DNA from: an uncultured Lachnospiraceae bacterium | GTDB lineage: Bacteria > Bacillota > Clostridia > Lachnospirales > Lachnospiraceae | Length of the DNA stretch: 8,377 nucleotides | Reading direction: 5' to 3' | NCBI GenBank assembly: GCA_902803245.1 | Contig: CADCPJ010000318.1 | Location: 1-8,377, forward strand | Program-made: the position numbers and the translations under genes | The notes under the pieces: model-generated | What the model was told of the DNA's origin: nothing | Seen by the model: the letters and a program-made list of their open reading frames with translations, nothing else | The model's database searches: none | Shown here: piece by piece, positions 7,004 to 8,377 of the stretch | Layout: every line of letters begins with the position of its first letter | How positions within the stretch are numbered: the first letter of the stretch is position 1

Positions 7004-7251
7004 CCGATGTGCTCCACCTCCCAGACGAGCTCCGCGGCGTCCTTTATGGTGCGGATTCTCTCAAGGGCCGCGCGCTCGAAGGAGATATGGCAGATCTCCT
7101 CGATGCGCGTCAGGATCTCAAAGAGCTCCAGGGAGTCCGCGCCCAGATCCTCGATAAATCGGTTCCGCTCGCTTAAAGCATCCGGATCCGCATCAAGCAC
7201 CTCTGCCGTCACGCGGCAGACGAGCTTTGTCTCACTTTCCCTCACTCTCAC
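7000..7251 (-). CDS. acpP: Acyl carrier protein
   Basis: This small acidic carrier bears fatty acyl chains on a 4'-phosphopantetheine arm. The 83-residue protein has the attachment motif EDLGADSLE at residues 34-42 with the modifiable serine at Ser40, preceded by a helix-I-like stretch. The start is taken as GTG at 7251, with AGGGA five bases upstream inside plsX. A second in-frame GTG at 7245 is also possible and would remove two residues. After DSL the sequence departs from typical AcpP: LDxVELVMALEEEF is replaced by LELFEILTRIEEICHISF, and the next segment is Arg-rich (FERAALERIR), so helix II-III is less acidic than usual. It overlaps plsX by 20 bp and rnc by 4 bp, which suggests translational coupling. 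It could be the main ACP or a second one; the cluster position favours a lipid role. Confidence 0.93.
   Translation of the reverse strand: MRVRESETKLVCRVTAEVLDADPDALSERNRFIEDLGADSLELFEILTRIEEICHISFERAALERIRTIKDAAELVWEVEHIG
7012..7021 (-). promoter_or_regulatory. Ribosome-binding site of rnc, inside acpP
   Basis: GGAGGTGGAG on the minus strand lies within the last acpP codons. Its second GGAG is eight bases before the rnc ATG, which itself overlaps the acpP stop codon as ATGA. Confidence 0.75.
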
Positions 7252-8299
7252 GCCGGTCCCTGTTCTCTTTCTTCTTCATGTCACGGAGCATGGCCGCCTC
7301 GGCTTCCATCCGCTCCGCGATCTTTCCGTTGACATTTTCCTTATAAAATGTGACGCACTGCTCGACCCCGACCTTGAATTCCACCACGCCGGAGTTTCCG
7401 TGCGCTTTGACGACGAGTCCCTTAAGTCCCAGGAGAGGCGCTCCGCCGTATTTCGATGCGTCGAAGGACTTCAGCGCCTTCTTGATGGGTCCGATGGCCA
7501 GTGCGCCGCCCATGATTCCGAGGACATTGCTCATAAGGCCCTTTTTGGCGACGCGGTAGATCATGTGGGCCGTCCCCTCGTACATCTTCATGATGATGTT
7601 TCCGCTGAACGCGTCCGTCACGATGACGTCGGCCGCGCCGGAGGGAATGTCCCTCGCCTCCACGGAGCCGATGAAATTGATTTCTTTGCAGTTTTTGAGG
7701 AGCGGGAAGGTCTCCTTCACGAGCGTGTTCCCCTTCTCCTCCTCCGCTCCGACATTCACGATGCCGACCCGCGGATTTTTGATCTTCAGGGCGTGCTCCA
7801 TATAGATCGAGCCCATCTCCGCAAACTGCAGAAGCCACGTGGGCCTCGCGTCCATGTTCGCGCCGCAGTCGATGAGGAGCGACATTCCCTTCTCCGTCGG
7901 CATGAGGGCGCCGAGGGGCGGTCTCTCCACGCCCTTCACTCTCCCGACAAGCACCTGGCCTCCGACAAGGAGCGCGCCGGTGCTCCCGGCCGACACGAAG
8001 GCGTCCGCCTCGGAGCGCCTCACGAGCATCATCCCGCGGACCATGGAGGAGTCTTTCTTCTTCTGGATGGCGGCCACCGGCGGCTCGGCCATATCGATGC
8101 TCTCCGTGCAGTGCACGACCTTTATGCCTCCGCCTGTATATCCGCTCTCCCTGATTTCATTTTTGATCTTTTCCTCGTCGCCGAGGAGGATCAGCTCGAT
8201 GGAGCTGTCTTCCTTCAATGCCTCAATCGCGCCGCGCACAGGCGCAGACGGGGCGTTGTCGCCGCCCATCGCATCGATCGCTATCCTGATCTTTTCCAT
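7232..8299 (-). CDS. plsX: Phosphate acyltransferase PlsX
   Basis: PlsX converts acyl-ACP and inorganic phosphate to acyl-phosphate, the donor for PlsY in the first step of phosphatidic acid synthesis. It is a peripheral membrane enzyme (family knowledge). The 355-residue protein matches the family length and shows its landmarks in order: DAMGGDNAP at residues 9-17, KKDSSMVRG near 81-89, SAGSTGAL at 103-110, EARDIPSGAADVIVTDAFSGN at about 214-234, YGGAPLLGLKG at 284-294 and HGNS at 300-303. The ATG is preceded by GAGGGG six bases upstream. The last 25 or so residues form a highly charged tail rich in Lys, Arg and Glu, beyond the catalytic core. The 3' end overlaps acpP by 20 bp, and the pairing of PlsX with a carrier protein fits its substrate. 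The identification is secure. Confidence 0.98.
   Translation of the reverse strand: MEKIRIAIDAMGGDNAPSAPVRGAIEALKEDSSIELILLGDEEKIKNEIRESGYTGGGIKVVHCTESIDMAEPPVAAIQKKKDSSMVRGMMLVRRSEADAFVSAGSTGALLVGGQVLVGRVKGVERPPLGALMPTEKGMSLLIDCGANMDARPTWLLQFAEMGSIYMEHALKIKNPRVGIVNVGAEEEKGNTLVKETFPLLKNCKEINFIGSVEARDIPSGAADVIVTDAFSGNIIMKMYEGTAHMIYRVAKKGLMSNVLGIMGGALAIGPIKKALKSFDASKYGGAPLLGLKGLVVKAHGNSGVVEFKVGVEQCVTFYKENVNGKIAERMEAEAAMLRDMKKKENRDRRESEGK
7257..7261 (-). promoter_or_regulatory. Candidate ribosome-binding site of acpP, inside plsX
   Basis: AGGGA on the minus strand lies five bases before the GTG at 7251 and eleven bases before the alternative GTG at 7245. It supports a start in this region but does not choose firmly between the two. 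Confidence 0.5.
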
Positions 8300-8305
8300 T
8301 TCATT

Positions 8306-8311
8306 CCCCTC
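8306..8311 (-). promoter_or_regulatory. Ribosome-binding site of plsX
   Basis: GAGGGG on the minus strand lies six bases before the plsX ATG. It is a good Shine-Dalgarno match that supports this start. Confidence 0.8.
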
Positions 8312-8339
8312 GTCTTCGATTCTCGTAGTCGCAAAAGAA

Positions 8340-8377
8340 GTGCTGCAGCGTCAAATGCCGCAGCGTCAAGTGCTGCA
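8340..8377. repeat. Start of a 15-nt tandem repeat upstream of plsX
   Basis: Two full units and a partial third are visible: GTGCTGCAGCGTCAA (8340-8354), ATGCCGCAGCGTCAA (8355-8369) and GTGCTGCA (8370 to the edge). The first two differ at two positions. The unit is unrelated to the one between smc and ftsY. The period is a multiple of three, and one minus-strand frame stays open through it to a TAG at 8281 inside plsX (repeating AALDA/AAFDA-like peptides). Another reads HLTLR/HLTLQ and stops at 8301. Either could be the tail of an upstream gene, but nothing is recognisable, so I call it a repeat cut by the window edge. Confidence 0.75.

Noticed and set aside
8321..8369. plsX promoter from TTGACG elements in the 15-nt repeat
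   Set aside because: No TATAAT-like hexamer lies at about 17 bases from either TTGACG copy; the region 17 bases downstream reads CGACTA.
8281..8376. C-terminal part of a gene upstream of plsX, minus strand, ending at TAG 8281-8283
   Set aside because: The frame is open but its peptide follows the 15-nt repeat and then a basic tail with no recognisable family; it cannot be judged without sequence beyond the edge.

Overview
The window is a compact housekeeping region in which all six recognisable genes lie on the minus strand. In transcription order they are plsX (8299-7232), acpP (7251-7000), rnc (7003-6326), smc (6304-2744), ftsY (2400-1459) and hflX (1466-174). The order plsX-acpP-rnc-smc-ftsY is the classic Bacillota cluster. 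The gene order, the GC-rich composition (upper 50s percent by eye), the short FtsY without an acidic A domain, and the form of the SMC and HflX motifs all suggest a clostridial anaerobe, probably Lachnospiraceae. The family-level call is inference.

Layout from the right edge. Positions 8340-8377 hold the start of a 15-nt tandem repeat that runs off the window, just upstream of plsX. plsX, acpP and rnc are tightly coupled: plsX/acpP overlap by 20 bp and acpP/rnc by 4 bp (ATGA). smc follows after 21 bp. Between smc and ftsY is the only large gap (2401-2743). It is filled by a degenerate tandem array of 18-, 19- and 20-nt units, and its ftsY-proximal end forms a 15-bp hairpin next to the ftsY ribosome-binding site. 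ftsY and hflX overlap by 8 bp. The last 173 bp (173-1) after hflX carry no clear terminator. They contain a duplicated 13-mer and a leftmost stretch that may belong to a dispersed element or a neighbouring gene.

The genes cover membrane-lipid initiation (PlsX makes acyl-phosphate from acyl-ACP, and AcpP is the acyl carrier), double-stranded RNA processing (RNase III), chromosome condensation and segregation (SMC), co-translational membrane targeting (FtsY, the SRP receptor) and ribosome rescue or splitting (HflX). They share a growth-linked transcription unit rather than a single pathway.

I found no new enzymatic system. The unusual material is non-coding: the smc-ftsY repeat array with its inverted edge copy and hairpin, a second unrelated repeat upstream of plsX, and a marked excess of the palindrome CTTAAG across the genes. 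Among the proteins, AcpP is somewhat atypical and HflX stands where ffh often lies.
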